From the NCBI GenBank assembly GCA_030704615.1, contig CM060733.1, forward strand, positions 28,458,001 to 28,522,000: 64,000 nucleotides of DNA. Direction: 5' to 3'. Shown here piece after piece: positions 50,269 through 62,999 of this stretch (positions within the stretch are counted from its first letter, which is position 1; every line of letters starts with the position of its first letter). The notes below the pieces were generated by a model. It worked only from the letters and a program-made list of their open reading frames with translations. It made no database searches and had not been told where the DNA came from. The position numbers were made by a program, and so were the translations under genes. The stretch comes from Takakia lepidozioides (lineage: Eukaryota; Streptophyta; Takakiopsida; Takakiales; Takakiaceae).

Positions 50269-53200
50269 ATCAAAATTTATTCAATGGCCCAACGGACGGT
50301 TGTCCATCCAGATGAGATTTGTTTGCTTTCAAACTTCAGGCCAATATGTTCTACATACCATAAGACGAGTCCTAGTGTAATATGAGATGAAATGAAATTC
50401 GTTCAATGGGCCAACGGATGGATGTTCATCTAAATGATTTTCGTTCGCTTTAAAACTTCCGCAACATCTTCAGAATATCACCGTCTCATACGTCCCGGAG
50501 TAATATGAGATGAACCAAATTTTGGGCCAACGGCGCGTTCACATGTCATCCAATTTTGCTCACTGCGAAAAAGAAATCATCTCATGCGTGAACACCTATT
50601 GCATCGATGAACGGATGTGGTTCACGCTCAACTTTATCCCGCATGTGCTTGAATATGTGTGCAACACACTCGCAGAGATTCAAGAGAAAAACAAACCATT
50701 TGCCCCCCCAACGACGCAGTCCCCCTTCGAATAATTTTGAATTAACTCGATTTTTTTGAATTTTAATTCAATAATTAGACTTAGAATGTCTTTGATTACG
50801 GGTTTCTGCCACACAATGATATTGTTTCTAGGTCAATTTTGTTCTGTGTATTTAACCCTCACACCTGTGCAACCTTGCAAAAATTTGGACCAAAGAAAAA
50901 TGGAATAAATAAATAAAAATGTTCACTTCGTACACTATTCTAGAACTCTCTATGAAGAGTGATAGAAGTTGAAGACAAATCCACTTTGGATTGCAAATGA
51001 ATTGCAAAAATCGTGGTTTTGGGTCCAAATGACTTTTGATCTCCCAAATTTTGCACGCACATTACACATGGTGTCCTTACGTCAGTGGTTCAAGAATGGA
51101 GCAAAACAAAATCATGAGTAGGCGAAACGCAGTCAAACAGGTCCCACAGTCATACGAGATGAAAAGAAATCCATTCGATGGGGCAACGGATGGTTGCCTA
51201 TGCAAATGATTTTTGTTTGTTTTCAAACTTTGCCAGTAAGTTTGGTACCCCGTCTCGCACGTCGCGGATGAGTACGACATCAATCGAAATTTGTTCAATG
51301 GCCCAACGGACGGTTGCTCATCCAGAAGAGTTGAGTTTTCTTTTAAACTTTGCCAATATGTTCAACATACCATAACATGGGTATCAGTGTAATATGAGAT
51401 AAAACGAAATCGTTCGATGGGCCAACAGATGGATTCCCATCCAAATGATTTTGTTCACTTTGAAACTTCCGCAGCGTCTTCAATATACCGTCTCACATAT
51501 CCCTGAGTAATATGAGATGAAACGAAATTCGTTCAATGGGCCATGGTGAGTTCACCTGTCATGGAGATAGAGAGTTCTACAATAGAAAGCGAATGCAACA
51601 TTTTTTTTTTCCATTTTTTTCTTAATGCATGAAGTTGACGACAAATCCACTTTGGAGGGCAAATGAGGCGCGAAATCGTGGTTTAGTATCCAAATGACTT
51701 TGATTGCTACCAAAGTTTGCATGCACATTGCATATGTTGTTGTCAAGCCAGTGGCTCAAGAATAGAGCAAAAAACAAATCATGAGCAGACGAAACGCAGC
51801 CCAACAGGTCAAAAAGTCATACGAGATGAAACGAAATTCATTCGATTGGACAACGGATGGTTGGCCATCTGATTGATTTTTGTTTCTTTCAAACTTTGCC
51901 AGTATGTTCGATACGTCGTCTCACAGGGCCCGTACGAGTATGACATCAACCGAAATTCGTTCAATGGCCCAACGGACGGTTGCCCATCCAAATGAGTTTG
52001 GTTTGCTTTCAAATTTTGCCAGTATGTTCAACATACCATAAGACGGGTCCCAGTGTAATATGAGATGAAACAAAATTTGTTTGATGGGCCAACGGATAGA
52101 TGCCCATCCAAATGATTTCCGTTTGCTTCGAAACTTCAGCAGTGTCTTCAGTATACCATCTCACAGGTCTATGAGTAATATAAGATTAAACGAATTTCGT
52201 TCAATGGGCCAACGGCTGAACATATGGTTGCACATCCAAATGATTTTGATTCGCTTTCAGACTTGCTTGCTCAATGTACCATCTCAGATGTCCCAAAGTA
52301 ATATGAGATGAAACAAAATTCGTCCAATATGCCAACGGAGGGTTGTCCATCCAAATGATTTTCGTTCGTTTTGAAACTTGGCAAGTATGTCCAATGTACC
52401 ATCTGACAGGTCCCAGAGTAGTGTGAGATCAATTGAAATTTGTTCAATGGGCCAAGGAGTTCACGTGTCATCCAATTTTGTTCATTGCGATAAAAAAAAT
52501 CATGTCATAGGTGAACGGGTAATGCACCCATTGAACAGATGAGGTTGAGGCTCAACTTTTGCCCGCATGTGCTTGAATATGTGTACAACACATGTGCGGA
52601 GAAATAAGAGAAGCAACAAACATTTGTCTCCCCAACCATGCCCTCACCCTTCCACCAATTTGCAAATAAATTGAGTTTAAATAGATTTCAAGCAAATAAA
52701 TTGAGTTTAAATAGTTTTCAAGCAAATAAATAGGTTTACACTGTGGATTTTCTGCTACATAACAATTTTATCTTGTTCTCTGGCTTCAACCCTCCCACCG
52801 CTACATCCCTGCAAAAATTTGGACCAAACAAAAATGAATGTTTTTTAAAGTGTTCTCTTCGTTCACTATTTGCTGAACTCTCTATGAAGAGTGCATGAAG
52901 CAGAAGACAAATCAAGTTTGGAGTGCAAATTAGGGAAGAAACTGTGGTTTTGAGTCCTAATGATTTTTGTTTACTATGAAATTTGGCACGCACGTTGCAT
53001 ATGCCGTCATTAGACATATGGCTAAAAAACGGAATGAAAAAAAAAATCATGTGCATCCGAAACGCCGTCCAGTAGGTCCTAGAGTAATAGCACATCAAAC
53101 GGAATTCATCCAACGGTTAAACGGATGGTTGCCCATCCAAATCATTTTTGTTCGTTTTCAAACTTTGCCAGTATGTTTGGAACATTCTCTCACAGGTCCC

Positions 53201-56200
53201 GGACTAATATGAGATCAATCCAAATTCATTCGATGGCTGAATGGATTGTTGCCCATCCGAACGATTTTGGTTCACTTTCAGACTTTGTCAATGTTCTCAA
53301 TGTACCATCTAAGAGGTCCCAGATTAATATGAGATGAAACGAAATTCGTCCAATGGGTCAACGGAGGGTTGTCTATCCAAATGATTTCGTTCGCTTCGAG
53401 ACTTGGCCAGTATGACCAATGTACCATCTGACATGTTTCAAAGTAATATGCGATCAATCGAAATTCCTTCAATGGGCCAATGAGGCGTTCATGTGTCATC
53501 TTATTTTGTTCATTACGAAAAAGAAATCATGTCGTGGATGAACGGCTAATAAACCCATTGAACGGATGAGGTTGAGGCCCATTTTTTGCCCGCATGTGCT
53601 TCAATATGTGTGCAACACATGTGCGGAGAAACAAAATAAGCAACAAATATTTGCCTCCCCAACCACGCCCTCGCCATTCCAATTTGCAATTAAGTTGCGT
53701 TTAAATGAATTTCAATCAAATAAATAGATTTACATTGTCTTTCATTGGGGTTTCCTGCTATGTAACGGTTATATTTTTGGCTTAATCTTGTTCTTTGGTT
53801 TCAACCCTCCCACCGCTACATCCCTACAAAACTTTGGACCAAACAAAAATGAATTTTTTTAAATGTGTTCTCTTCACTCACTATTGCTGAACTTCTATGA
53901 AAAGTGCATGAAGTATGACAAATCAAGTTTGGAGTGCAAATTAGGGAAGAAACTTTGGTTTTGGGACCAAATGACTTTTGTTCGCTATGAAATTTGGTAC
54001 GCACGTTGCATATGTCGTCATTAGACATATGGCTAAAAACCGGAATGGAAAAAAAAAAACATGTGCACCCGAAACGCCGTCCAAGGTCCCACACTAATAG
54101 CGCATCAAACGGAATTCATCCAACGGTTGAATGGATGGTTGCCCATCCAAATCATTTTTGTTTGCTTTCAAATTTTGCCAGTACGTTTGGTACACCTTTT
54201 TGTAGGTCCGGGACTAATATGAGATCAATCGAAATTCATTCGATGGCTGAACGGATGGTTGCCCATCCGAACAATTTTGGTTCGCTTTCAGACTTTGCCA
54301 GTGTGCTCAATGTACCATCTAAGAGGTCCCAGAGTAGATGAAACAAAATTCGTCAAATGAGCCAACAGATGGTTGCCCATCCAAATTATTTTCGTTCGCT
54401 TCAAGACTTGGCCAGTATGTCCAATGTACCATCTGACAGGTCACAGAGTAATATGAGATCAATCGAAATTCATTCAATAGGCCAATGAGGCGTTCATGTG
54501 TCATGTTCATTGCGAAAAACAAATCCTGTCATGGGTGAACGGCCAATGCACCCATTGAATGGATGAGGTTAAGGCCCATCTTTTGCCCGCATGTGCTTGA
54601 AATGTGCAGAGAACCAATAGTAGAAACAAACATTTGTCTCCCCAACCACGCCTTCGCCCTTCCACCAATTTATAATTAAATTGAATTTAAATGAATTTCA
54701 AGCAAATAAATAGGTTTATATTGTCTTTGATTGGGGTTTTCTGCTACGCAACGATTTTATTTTTGACTCAATCTTGTTCTCTGGCTTCAACCTTCCCACC
54801 GCTACATCCCTACAAAAATTTGACCAAACAAAAATGATTTTTAAAAAAAAATGTTCACTTTGCTCATTATTGCTGAACTATCTATGAAGAGTGCATGAAG
54901 TAAAAGACAAATCAAGTTTGGAGTGCAAATTAGGGAAGAAACTTTGGTTTTGGGTCCTAATGACTTTTGTTCGCTATGAAATTTGGCTCGCACGTTGCAT
55001 ATGCCGTCATTAGACATATGGCTAAAAACTAGAAGGAAAAAAAAAATCATGTGCACCCGAAACGCCGTCCAACAGGTCCCAAAGTAATAGCACATCAAAC
55101 GGAATTCATCCAACGGTTGAACGGATGGTTGCCCATCCAAATCAGTGTGCTCAATGTACCATCTAAGAAATCCCAGAGTAGTATGAGATGAAACAAAATT
55201 CGTCCAATGGGCCAACGGATGGTTTCCTATCCAAATGATTTCGTTCGCTTCAAGACTTGGCCAGTATGTCCAATGTACCATCTGACAGGTCGTAGAGTAA
55301 TATGAGATCAATCGAAATTCATTCAATAGGCCAATGAGGCGTTCATGTGTCATGTTCATTGCGAAAAAAAAATCCTGTCATCGGTGAACGACCAATGCAC
55401 CCGTTGAACGGATGAGGTTGAGGCCCATCTTTTGCCCGCATGTACCTGAATATGTGTGCATCACATGTGCAGAGAACCAATAGAAGAAACAAACATTTGT
55501 CTCCCCAACCACGCCTTCGCCCTTCCACCAATTTATAATTAAATTGAATTTAAATGAATTTCAAGCAAATAAATAGGTTTATATTGTCTTTGATTGGGGT
55601 TTTCTGCTACGCAACGATTTTATTTTTGACTCAATCTTGTTCTCTGGCTTCAACCTTCCCACCGCTACATCCCTACAAAAATTTGACCAAACAAAAATGA
55701 TTTTTAAAAAAAAATGTTCACTTTGCTCATTATTGCTGAACTATCTATGAAGAGTGCATGAAGTAAAAGACAAATCAAGTTTGGAGTGCAAATTAGGGAA
55801 GAAACTTTGGTTTTGGGTCCTAATGACATTTGTTCGCTATGAAATTTGGCTCGCACGTTGCATATGCCGTCATTAGACATATGGCTAAAAACTAGAAGGA
55901 AAAAAAAAATCATGTGCACCCGAAACGCCGTCCAACAGGTCCCAAAGTAATAGCACATCAAACGGAATTCATCCAACGGTTGAACGGATGGTTGCTCATC
56001 CAAATCATTTCTTTTTGTTTTCAAACTCTGTCAGTACATTTGGTACACCCTCTCACAGGTCTCGGACTAATATGAGATCAATCCAAAATTCATTCGATGG
56101 TTGAACGGATGGTTGCCCATCCGAACAATTTTGGTTCACTTTCAGACTTTGCCAGTGTGCTCAATGTACCATCTAAGAAATCCCAGAGTAGTATGAGATG

Positions 56201-56330
56201 AAACAAAATTCGTCCAATGGGCCAACGGATGGTTTCATATCCAAATGATTTCGTTCGCTTCGAGACTTGGCCAGTATGTCCAATATACCATCTGACAGGT
56301 CGTAGAGTAATATGAGATCAATTGAAATTA
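50269..56330. repeat. 6-kb complex tandem array with ~118-bp units and higher-order repeats
   Basis: The basic unit contains AATATGAGATCAATCGAAATT, then TTCAATGGGCCAACGGATGG, TTGCCCATCCAAATGATTTT, GTTCGCTTTCAAACTTTGCC and AGTATGTTCAATGTACCATC. Runs of units alternate with a longer block (TTGCCCGCATGTGCTTGAAT, CTCCCCAACCACGCC, CCACCGCTACATCCCT, CATATGCCGTCATTAGACAT). The block recurs near 50,640, 52,560, 53,590, 54,590 and 55,440. The last two periods are nearly identical over about 860 bp (54,660 versus 55,523), marking the youngest duplication. Reading frames here are repeats of the same non-coding unit. Confidence 0.85.
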
Positions 56331-57123
56331 TATTGTGCTTCGTTAACTTTGTGGGTATGTTCTTTACACGTAGATCGAATTTTTGACATGATTATGAAAT
56401 ATGAGACTAGGCGAAATTTGTCAGGAAGACGAACATCCGTAACTCGTTATAACTTATTGGTTTATATCAATTTTCCTTGTTGCCCATCTTTCGGAGTTCA
56501 TTACAGATACCCACATACACGTCATGACCAAATATTACACCATTGTAAATTTGAGAGTGAACCACTTCTTCCCCATCACATGAGTGCAAAACTGGAAAAA
56601 AATGCGTTACGCTGTTCAAGCAATTGAAATTTGTAGGTGCCGCACATGTGTATTTAATAAAATTGGTGCATATACAAAATTGGTGAAGTGCTATCAGTGG
56701 GTTTCAGAAATTCAAGGTACAACAAAAATCCACATTGTCTATGTACTACGTTGTTACTCATTCGAATCTTCGTCGTCACTGTCCGGGGACAAGAGATGTG
56801 ATGTTGTGGCCTGATTTGCACTGCCAATACGGAGAGCATGGGACCGTGATCTCGTGGTCAATGAGAGGCCCAATGACATGTGATCAATTCTGACCAACAT
56901 CCGCTTATTTTGCGACGAAAGTTGATTTTCTTGCAAAATCTCACGACGTGGCGAGGGTCAAAGACGTAATTCCGGCAATGATGCGGTCAATACTGCGATC
57001 TGACATTGTAAACTCCGCGGACATGTCCACGCCGTTCGTTTGAACGTCATTGTGGATAGTGCCTTCATTGTTTCGAGACGTGTTTTGCAATGAACCCTCC
57101 AACTCGGCTATGCGCAGTCTTTG

Positions 57124-57675
57124 TCATTCTACAAGGTCTTGCAGGGTTCGGACTCGCTGTTTTGTTTCCACCACTTCATCCTCTAACGTTTTAGATACTT
57201 GTTGTACCGGTGCCTCGGGCACGCCCAATATCATAGCCTGGGGTACCGGTGCCTCGCGCTTGCCCAGTATCGTAGCCGGGGGTGTTCCAAACGTGTCCGG
57301 GATGTCGACGAAATTGTATTGCATCATTGCGTTCCTTTTGCTAGCAGTTTGTCAATTCACTGGACGCAACAGTATCAGCTCCATGTACAACATGGCTGCC
57401 AAGGTGTACGAGATTTAGTCATTTAAAAGTGGTTCACCCCACAACGTGCAATGCACCTCAGTCGCCCTATTCTGGAAATGCAAGTTCATGCAAGACTTGG
57501 AGTCCGCACAATTGTTTATGGTTTGGACCACATGCCTAGGTCTAAGCCACAATCGATTGATGTGACACCATTTCATGAATTTTTTGCATTTCGTGCTCGG
57601 CCACCTGAACTCTTCTAGAAAATCCTCCCATCCTTCTTCTCTTCCATGACGCTCATTCTCTTGGCCCTCTGTCAT
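57124..57675 (-). pseudogene. small coding remnant with coiled coil, unrecognised
   Basis: The minus-strand frame 57,675-57,415 reads a Glu/Trp/Cys-containing segment (EGWEDFLEEFRWPSTKC, then WCHINRLWLRPRHVVQTI). A second block, 57,327-57,124, has a Pro/Val-rich repeat (REAPVPQAMILGVPEAPVQQ) followed by coiled coil (SKTLEDEVVETKQRVRTL), which continues past a stop as RLRIAELEGSL. The layout is compatible with the C-terminal part of a plant transposase-associated protein, but no catalytic motif is visible. It is the only coding-like sequence on the right side of the candidate composite element. Confidence 0.3.
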
Positions 57676-58069
57676 TTTGTAACAATCGGAGTAACCCTAA
57701 ACGACGTTTATTAATAAGTAACGGAAAGTTAAAACACTACTGAAGCAAACGTGGAAATGACTAAGAATTAAGGAATTGTGATCTCGATCGAAAATTACAA
57801 TAAACCTTAAACCCTTAACACAAAACGGGTTTGAATAAGTGTCATAATAGTAATTAAAAGCTAATTTTGTAAAATAAAATGTTCCCGGAAGCCAGAGGAG
57901 GGGCTATAGAAGCATTCTGCAACAACTTCACAGAAATCGCGGCAAAAAAATCTCCCATAGCCAATGGCATCCTTCTCCACGTGACTATATGTCGTGGAAT
58001 AGTTACACGCTACGCACACATAACTTGTGTGGAAACGAAATGAGGGGAGAATGAGCTTCCATTGGCTTA

Positions 58070-58110
58070 TCTCTCTCTTTCTCTCTCTCTCTCCCCCCCC
58101 TCCCTCCCTT
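58070..58110. repeat. CT/C-rich microsatellite
   Basis: Runs of TCTCTCTCTCTC followed by CCCCCCCC and CCCTCCCT, immediately before the right palindrome array. Confidence 0.7.
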
Positions 58111-58134
58111 CATTCCTCGGTCCACGCGTAAGGC

Positions 58135-59180
58135 ACACCTTCTAGAAGCAACCGCCACCATGGCGGTCCCTACATTTAAGAAAAACAACAAAAAAACAAC
58201 CGCCAGTAATGGCGATCGCTCTATTTAAAAAATTAAAAATTAAAAGCGACCGCCAATACTGGCAATCGCAACATTTTCAGAAATTAGAAATATACAAGCG
58301 ACCCCCAGTATGGCGGTCGCTCTATTTAAAAAAATAAAAATAAAAGCGACCGCCAAAACTGCCGGTCGCAGCATTTTCAGAAATTAAAAATATACAAGCG
58401 ATCGCCAGTAATGGCCGTTGCTCTATTTAAAAAACATAAACAACAAAAGCGACCAAGAAATTAAAAATATACAAGCGACCGCTAGTAATGGTGGTCGCTC
58501 TATTAAAAAAATTAAAAGATAAAAGTGATCGTCATTACTTGCGGTTGCTGCATTTTCAGAAATTAGAAGTATAAAAGCGACCGCCAATAATGGCGGTCGT
58601 CTATTTAAAAAAACTAAAAGCGACCACCAATAATGGCGGTCGCTCTATTTAAAAAATAAAAAATAAATGCGACCGCCATTACTGGCGGTCGCTGTATTTT
58701 CTGAAATAAAAAACATTTTTAATATTTTTAATAATTAAACGACCGCCATATTATGGCAGTCGCTGTTTTTTTCTTAATATTCTTGAATTAAAACGACCGG
58801 CATATTATGGCGGTCGCTGGTTTTTTTTAATATATTTTAAAAATAAAGCGACCGCCATATTATGGCGGTCGCTTGCTTTTTATATATTATTGAAAACAAG
58901 CGTCTGCCAATTCTGGCGGTCGCTTGTTTTTTATATATTTTCAAGATTATACGACCGCCAATACGGAGGTCGTTATTTTTCTTTTTTAAATTATACGACC
59001 GCCAATGTGACTGCCAATTTTGTTTCTTTTATAATTTTTTTTTTTTAAGAGAACGTCATGTTGGCGGTCGCTCTTATTTCTAAAATTCCGAAATATAAAG
59101 CGACCGCTAGAATCGGCAGTCACTCTTATTTCTAAAATTCTGAAATATAAAGCGACCGCCAGAATTGGCAATCGCTTTCA
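58135..59180. repeat. right palindrome array: ~20 copies of a hairpin related to the left array
   Basis: Same stem as the left array (GCGACCGCC with GGCGGTCGC) but with different loops: AGTAAT, AATAAT or ATATTAT instead of AATAC. Spacers read CTCTATTTAAAAAA or ATTTTCAGAAATTA-like and recur in an alternating order. Clear copies lie near 58,197, 58,247, 58,297, 58,577, 58,620, 58,670, 58,740, 58,850 and 58,950. The loop and spacer differences from the left array show that each array was homogenised separately. Confidence 0.85.
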
Positions 59181-59339
59181 TTTTATTATCTTTCCAAAAT
59201 ATTTTTGCCACCGCCACTGTGTCGGCGACGTGGCTGCTCAAGTGGCGATATTTTACCTGGTACTTTTTTTACTAAAATATTCCCGGAACCTGACGTGACG
59301 GAGGTCCGTTAACGTCAGGTCTGCGTGTCTGTGCCTTGC

Positions 59340-61130
59340 ATGTACATAGCCTAGGTAATGTACAGTCTTTTGGAATATAGACATTTCAATTTACCTTTCC
59401 TCCAAGATGAGTTTTTTTTTCTTTGTTTTCTTTTCTTTTCCTTATATTTGGGAAAAAATTATCCAATAGCATGTGGATGTAAGTGGTTGGCAATCGGCAT
59501 GATAGCATAAGTTTGATCCGAAATGCTACTTAATATTTCATAAAGAAATACTAGTAATAAGATGTGATGATACAAAGATGAGTGAAATATCCCGAGGTAT
59601 ATTTTTAATTAATTAATTTACATAAATGGGATGGATGCCATTTTCATCAAAATAAAAGTTTGAGGAAAAAATAACCTTGACAGATGTATTTTAAATGTTG
59701 AAAAAATCTTAGTTTGCTAGCAATGGCTTCTACCTTAGACATTGGTTACTTGTATTGTACCAGCCATCGTTTACTTTTTCCAAAAAAGAACACCCATGCG
59801 TGGAAATCCAGCCGTATTATTTTGTAATTCCCACTGGGTATTTTGTGCTTACCTACCTGGCAAGGTTATTGGCAAATTTTGAAGCCAATCAGCATGGATC
59901 TGGCAAAATGCTACCGTTGCAAATTTGGGCAAATTGAGATTTTTATTTTTATTTTTGTTATTTTTCAGTTCTAGGATTTTTTTTATAAATTTTTTCAATA
60001 TCTGGATGACATCCAAATGGCCTAAGGGTTTACATGTTTCGTCCTCGCGAGACAACCGTTTCAACGAGCTATAGATCACTGGAATTGGATGAGATCACAG
60101 AACATGGAAAATGGTCAAAGCAAGGGGGGTTTTGTGTGAACAATGCAGCATTAACAAGTGGCTAGTCGCGTAATGGCTCCACCCTAAGATTCTAAATAGA
60201 AAATTTCCTTAAAATGTTGTATTAGAATAAGATAACACATATTCAAAGTATATAACATGTTCTGCCTAAGAAGAAAGTTTACTTATTTATAAAACAGGGG
60301 ACAAAGGCGAAATTTTATTGATGTAGGAATTAAATATTGATGTGTGATATTACAAAACTAATCATTAAATTTACTAATTATTAAAATATAGAAATATTTG
60401 TTGAAATACTAACTGGAATACTAGAATATAGAAATATTTGCTGAAAACTGGCTGAAACATTAAAATACTTGCTAAATTCTTGATTGAAATACTGAAATAT
60501 TGAAATTTTGATGTACTGAAATTTTGTAGGCATTTGAATTTAATTGGTTTAAATACCCTATATCTGACCAACAAAACCACAACACTCAATAGCTGATCTT
60601 ACCAGCAATTCTTTTGTAGAGATTGCATTGCCCCCATAGCTGAAATTGAAATCAAATGGACAAGACAGTGATGAATCGGTTATCTTCCTTTCTTCCAGGC
60701 ATAACAAGTTATGTCATCTCTGGTTTTTCCCTCTCAAGACCAGAATAATGAATGCAGCTCACAAGGTAAGATAATTACCCACAGATGCACCCTTCCCTTC
60801 TTGGTTTATTTTACTGGCACCCCATGCATGTGAGCTTGCTAACTAACTCTCTAGTTTTTCCCTCTTAATATCAAGGGACTCCAGCTCATAATGTAAGATT
60901 ACTAGTCATGCATCCATGTTCTTTCTAATCAAGGTTCAGAATCATTTGGTAAAAGGGTTGGCTCAAATCTCTCTTGCATGGTATTTCTTTAGTCATGCAG
61001 CTTATCTGGAAATCCAGAATGTGGGGCATCTATCCTTCACACAATCTCATCATATAGCTCATGTGATTGATACTCCGTGTAGTGAACTTAATAAACTCAA
61101 CTCTGGGTTTTTCTCCTTAAACTTATAAAA
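59340..61130. other. AT-rich non-coding stretch
   Basis: No gene is supported. 60,370-60,530 repeats short words (GAAATATT, TGAAATACT) as a degenerate AT-rich tandem repeat. 60,705-60,925 contains two diverged copies of a unit with TTTTTCCCTCT, CAGCTCA and AAGGTAAGAT/AATGTAAGAT. Confidence 0.4.
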
Positions 61131-61213
61131 ACCCAGTCAGGTTATCACGGCCGACACTCGAGGCGACATTCATAACGCCAGTATTGATGCATTACAGACA
61201 AACTTTAAACTCC

Positions 61214-61558
61214 CTATCCCCTCCATTCATAATGCTTCAAATGCTGCAAACGAATAAAGAGCCGTACTTGTTGAACAAACCCTCGAAACTTTGATCTCGT
61301 TCCATCAAACTTTTCAGGCCTACTGACCTTGGGTTCTTTAGTTCGTTGTTGTATTGACGTCGCGACTGTACTAGAAGTGCCCGGGCGGCCTGTATTGGTT
61401 TCACGTAGCTCTTGAATTTGTCGTTGGAGATCTTGGATAGCTGAAGCTAAAACTTGAGGTCGATCGGCTTGGAGTTGGAAGTTTGTCTCTTGAAGTTCTT
61501 GAAGTTGTCGTTGAAGATCATGCATCATTGCAATGATTGCAGCAAGATATTCTTCCAT
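61214..61558 (-). pseudogene. LTR-retrotransposon gag N-terminus, truncated
   Basis: The 114-codon minus-strand frame starts with a Gln/Leu-rich coiled coil (DLQRQLQELQETNFQLQ, then DLQRQIQELRETN), followed by VSRPEKFDGTRSKFRGF and VQQVRLFIRLQ, the conserved start of the gag core in many Ty3/gypsy elements. It ends soon after RLQHLKHYEW, where intact gag would continue for several hundred residues. An LTR-like promoter and a primer-binding-like site lie directly upstream on the same strand. Confidence 0.75.
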
Positions 61559-61617
61559 AACAATTTATGAGACACACGACAAAAATGAAAAAAAAAAAAA
61601 AAACAGTCTCGCCAAAC

Positions 61618-62045
61618 TGTCACGGACGAGATAATGCTAAACTATAGAGGACTCAATAGAAACTCAATGGATAGAAGTGCAATCTTTATATATGATAGAA
61701 CAAGAACACAAGATGCTGGACTGGAACTAGAGAATACCTCAAGATTGTGTTAGCGAGACTGAGGGGTCCTCTGTCTCGCTCCTATTTATACTCCATACTC
61801 TAGTTCTCTAAGGATTCTTCTGGAGAAGCTTCCTTGCTGCTAAGGAAGTTTCTTGGAAGTTTCCTAACCGCTTATAGATGAAGCTTCTTAAGAAGTTTCT
61901 TTATTTTGTAGGAAGTTTCTTAGGGAGTTTCCTAGCTAGCTTAGGGATCTTCTAGAAAGGTCTAGAATGTTATGAATGAAGTTTCTAAAAGCTTCTAAGA
62001 AGGTCGTAGATATATGGTGTAGTTTTATTTATGTTTGTGGCCAAA
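61618..62045 (-). mobile_element. 5' LTR of the second gypsy remnant (upstream edge approximate)
   Basis: The minus-strand LTR ends CCGTGACA at 61,618 and is followed by GTTTGGCGAGACTG, a usual position for the primer site. TATAAATAGG at 61,790-61,781 is the TATA box, followed by GAGCGAGACAGAGGACC. The body is built from repeated AAGAAACTTC and TTCTAGA words typical of such LTRs. The far edge near 62,045 is a guess, because no partner LTR is present. Confidence 0.6.
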
Positions 62046-62184
62046 ACTGACCGATTTGGATTCCCTTCCGCTCTGGATTTGGGAAAAAAATGAGGACAGA
62101 ACTACTTTGTTGTACAGTATGCATGTGTCTAACCAATTGGTGGCTGTGGCATGGTTTGAGAACAAACATGTGACATTGCTATCA

Positions 62185-62425
62185 ACAGCCACCAGTTGGA
62201 TAGAGCACTGACTGCCACCTAGGTGATTCTGGGTTAAAATCCTGCTACCTTGTCGGGTATGGTATATCTTCTCCCCCTTCCCTTGGGCAGTGTCCCTAGA
62301 GACTTGTGCTTGGCGCCTCATGGCAAGGTTACTATGAAAGAGGTTAATTTCTCCTCCCAATATAATTAAGGGGCCTGATTTGTGAGTGGTCATTCCCGGG
62401 TATTTCCCTTTCAAAAAAATAAATA
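62185..62425 (+). mobile_element. tRNA-derived SINE-like unit
   Basis: Plus strand: A-box-like TTGGATAGAGCACTGACTG, B-box-like CTGGGTTAAAATCCTG about 35 bp later, an unrelated body with CCTTGGGCAGTGTCCC, and an A-rich end (CTTTCAAAAAAATAAATAA). A 3' fragment of the same family lies at 27,045-27,092. Confidence 0.6.
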
Positions 62426-62999
62426 ATCCATCTATGACTTTTTTTTTCAAACATTTTGGTGATACTAGAGATTGTTTCCATGGCGAAACCTATGTGGGAG
62501 TTGATTGTATTTGTAAAGTTTGGCGATACCCCAAAATTTCCCCGACTAAGTAATAAACCTTTTTAGATAACATTTTTAGAGGTTTTTTGGGCATGACCAG
62601 AGATTATTTCCTTGGCGAAACTTACTTACAGATCTAATGTGTTTTATAGATTTTGGCGAAACCCAAGATGATTTTGCCATCAAAACTTATTTGGAAATTA
62701 AATGTAGATTTTGGTGAAACCCACAATGATTTGCTTGTTAAATATCTTGTTTTACATTTATCAAGACCTTGTTTTTTAATTTTGTTTCATTTCATCTTAT
62801 TTTATAACAGTGCTCTTTCCTCTAAAAATAAATAAACAAAATAATATACAATGGCGATCATCCGTTCTGGCTACATGCACCGTTTATCATGGAACTGATA
62901 AAAAAATAAAAAGTAAAAAAGTAAAAGTAGCAACGGATAAAATGGGATAAAGTTTCTTTAACGTCCAGTGAATTTACAGAGCCTACTGCTCAACACACA

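Larger units (their letters stand above)
46966..59322. mobile_element. candidate 12.4-kb composite element bounded by palindrome arrays
   Basis: Both ends carry a self-complementary terminal block: left TCCTGACGTGACG and CGTCACGTCACGTCG around 46,972-47,025; right ACCTGACGTGACGGA and TCCGTTAACGTCAGG around 59,290-59,322. Just inside each lies an array of about 24-bp palindromes (47,170-48,375 and 58,135-59,180). The interior holds a truncated Ty3/gypsy element, a 6-kb tandem array and a small coding remnant. Mirror-image terminal hairpins plus subterminal repeat arrays recall the ends of large plant DNA transposons (CACTA or Mutator types), but no CACTA terminus, transposase or target duplication was identified. 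Confidence 0.4.

Noticed and set aside
54841-55359. 172-codon minus-strand frame in the tandem array
   Set aside because: The same protein-like string recurs in every repeat period with frame breaks. It is a by-product of the non-coding repeat.
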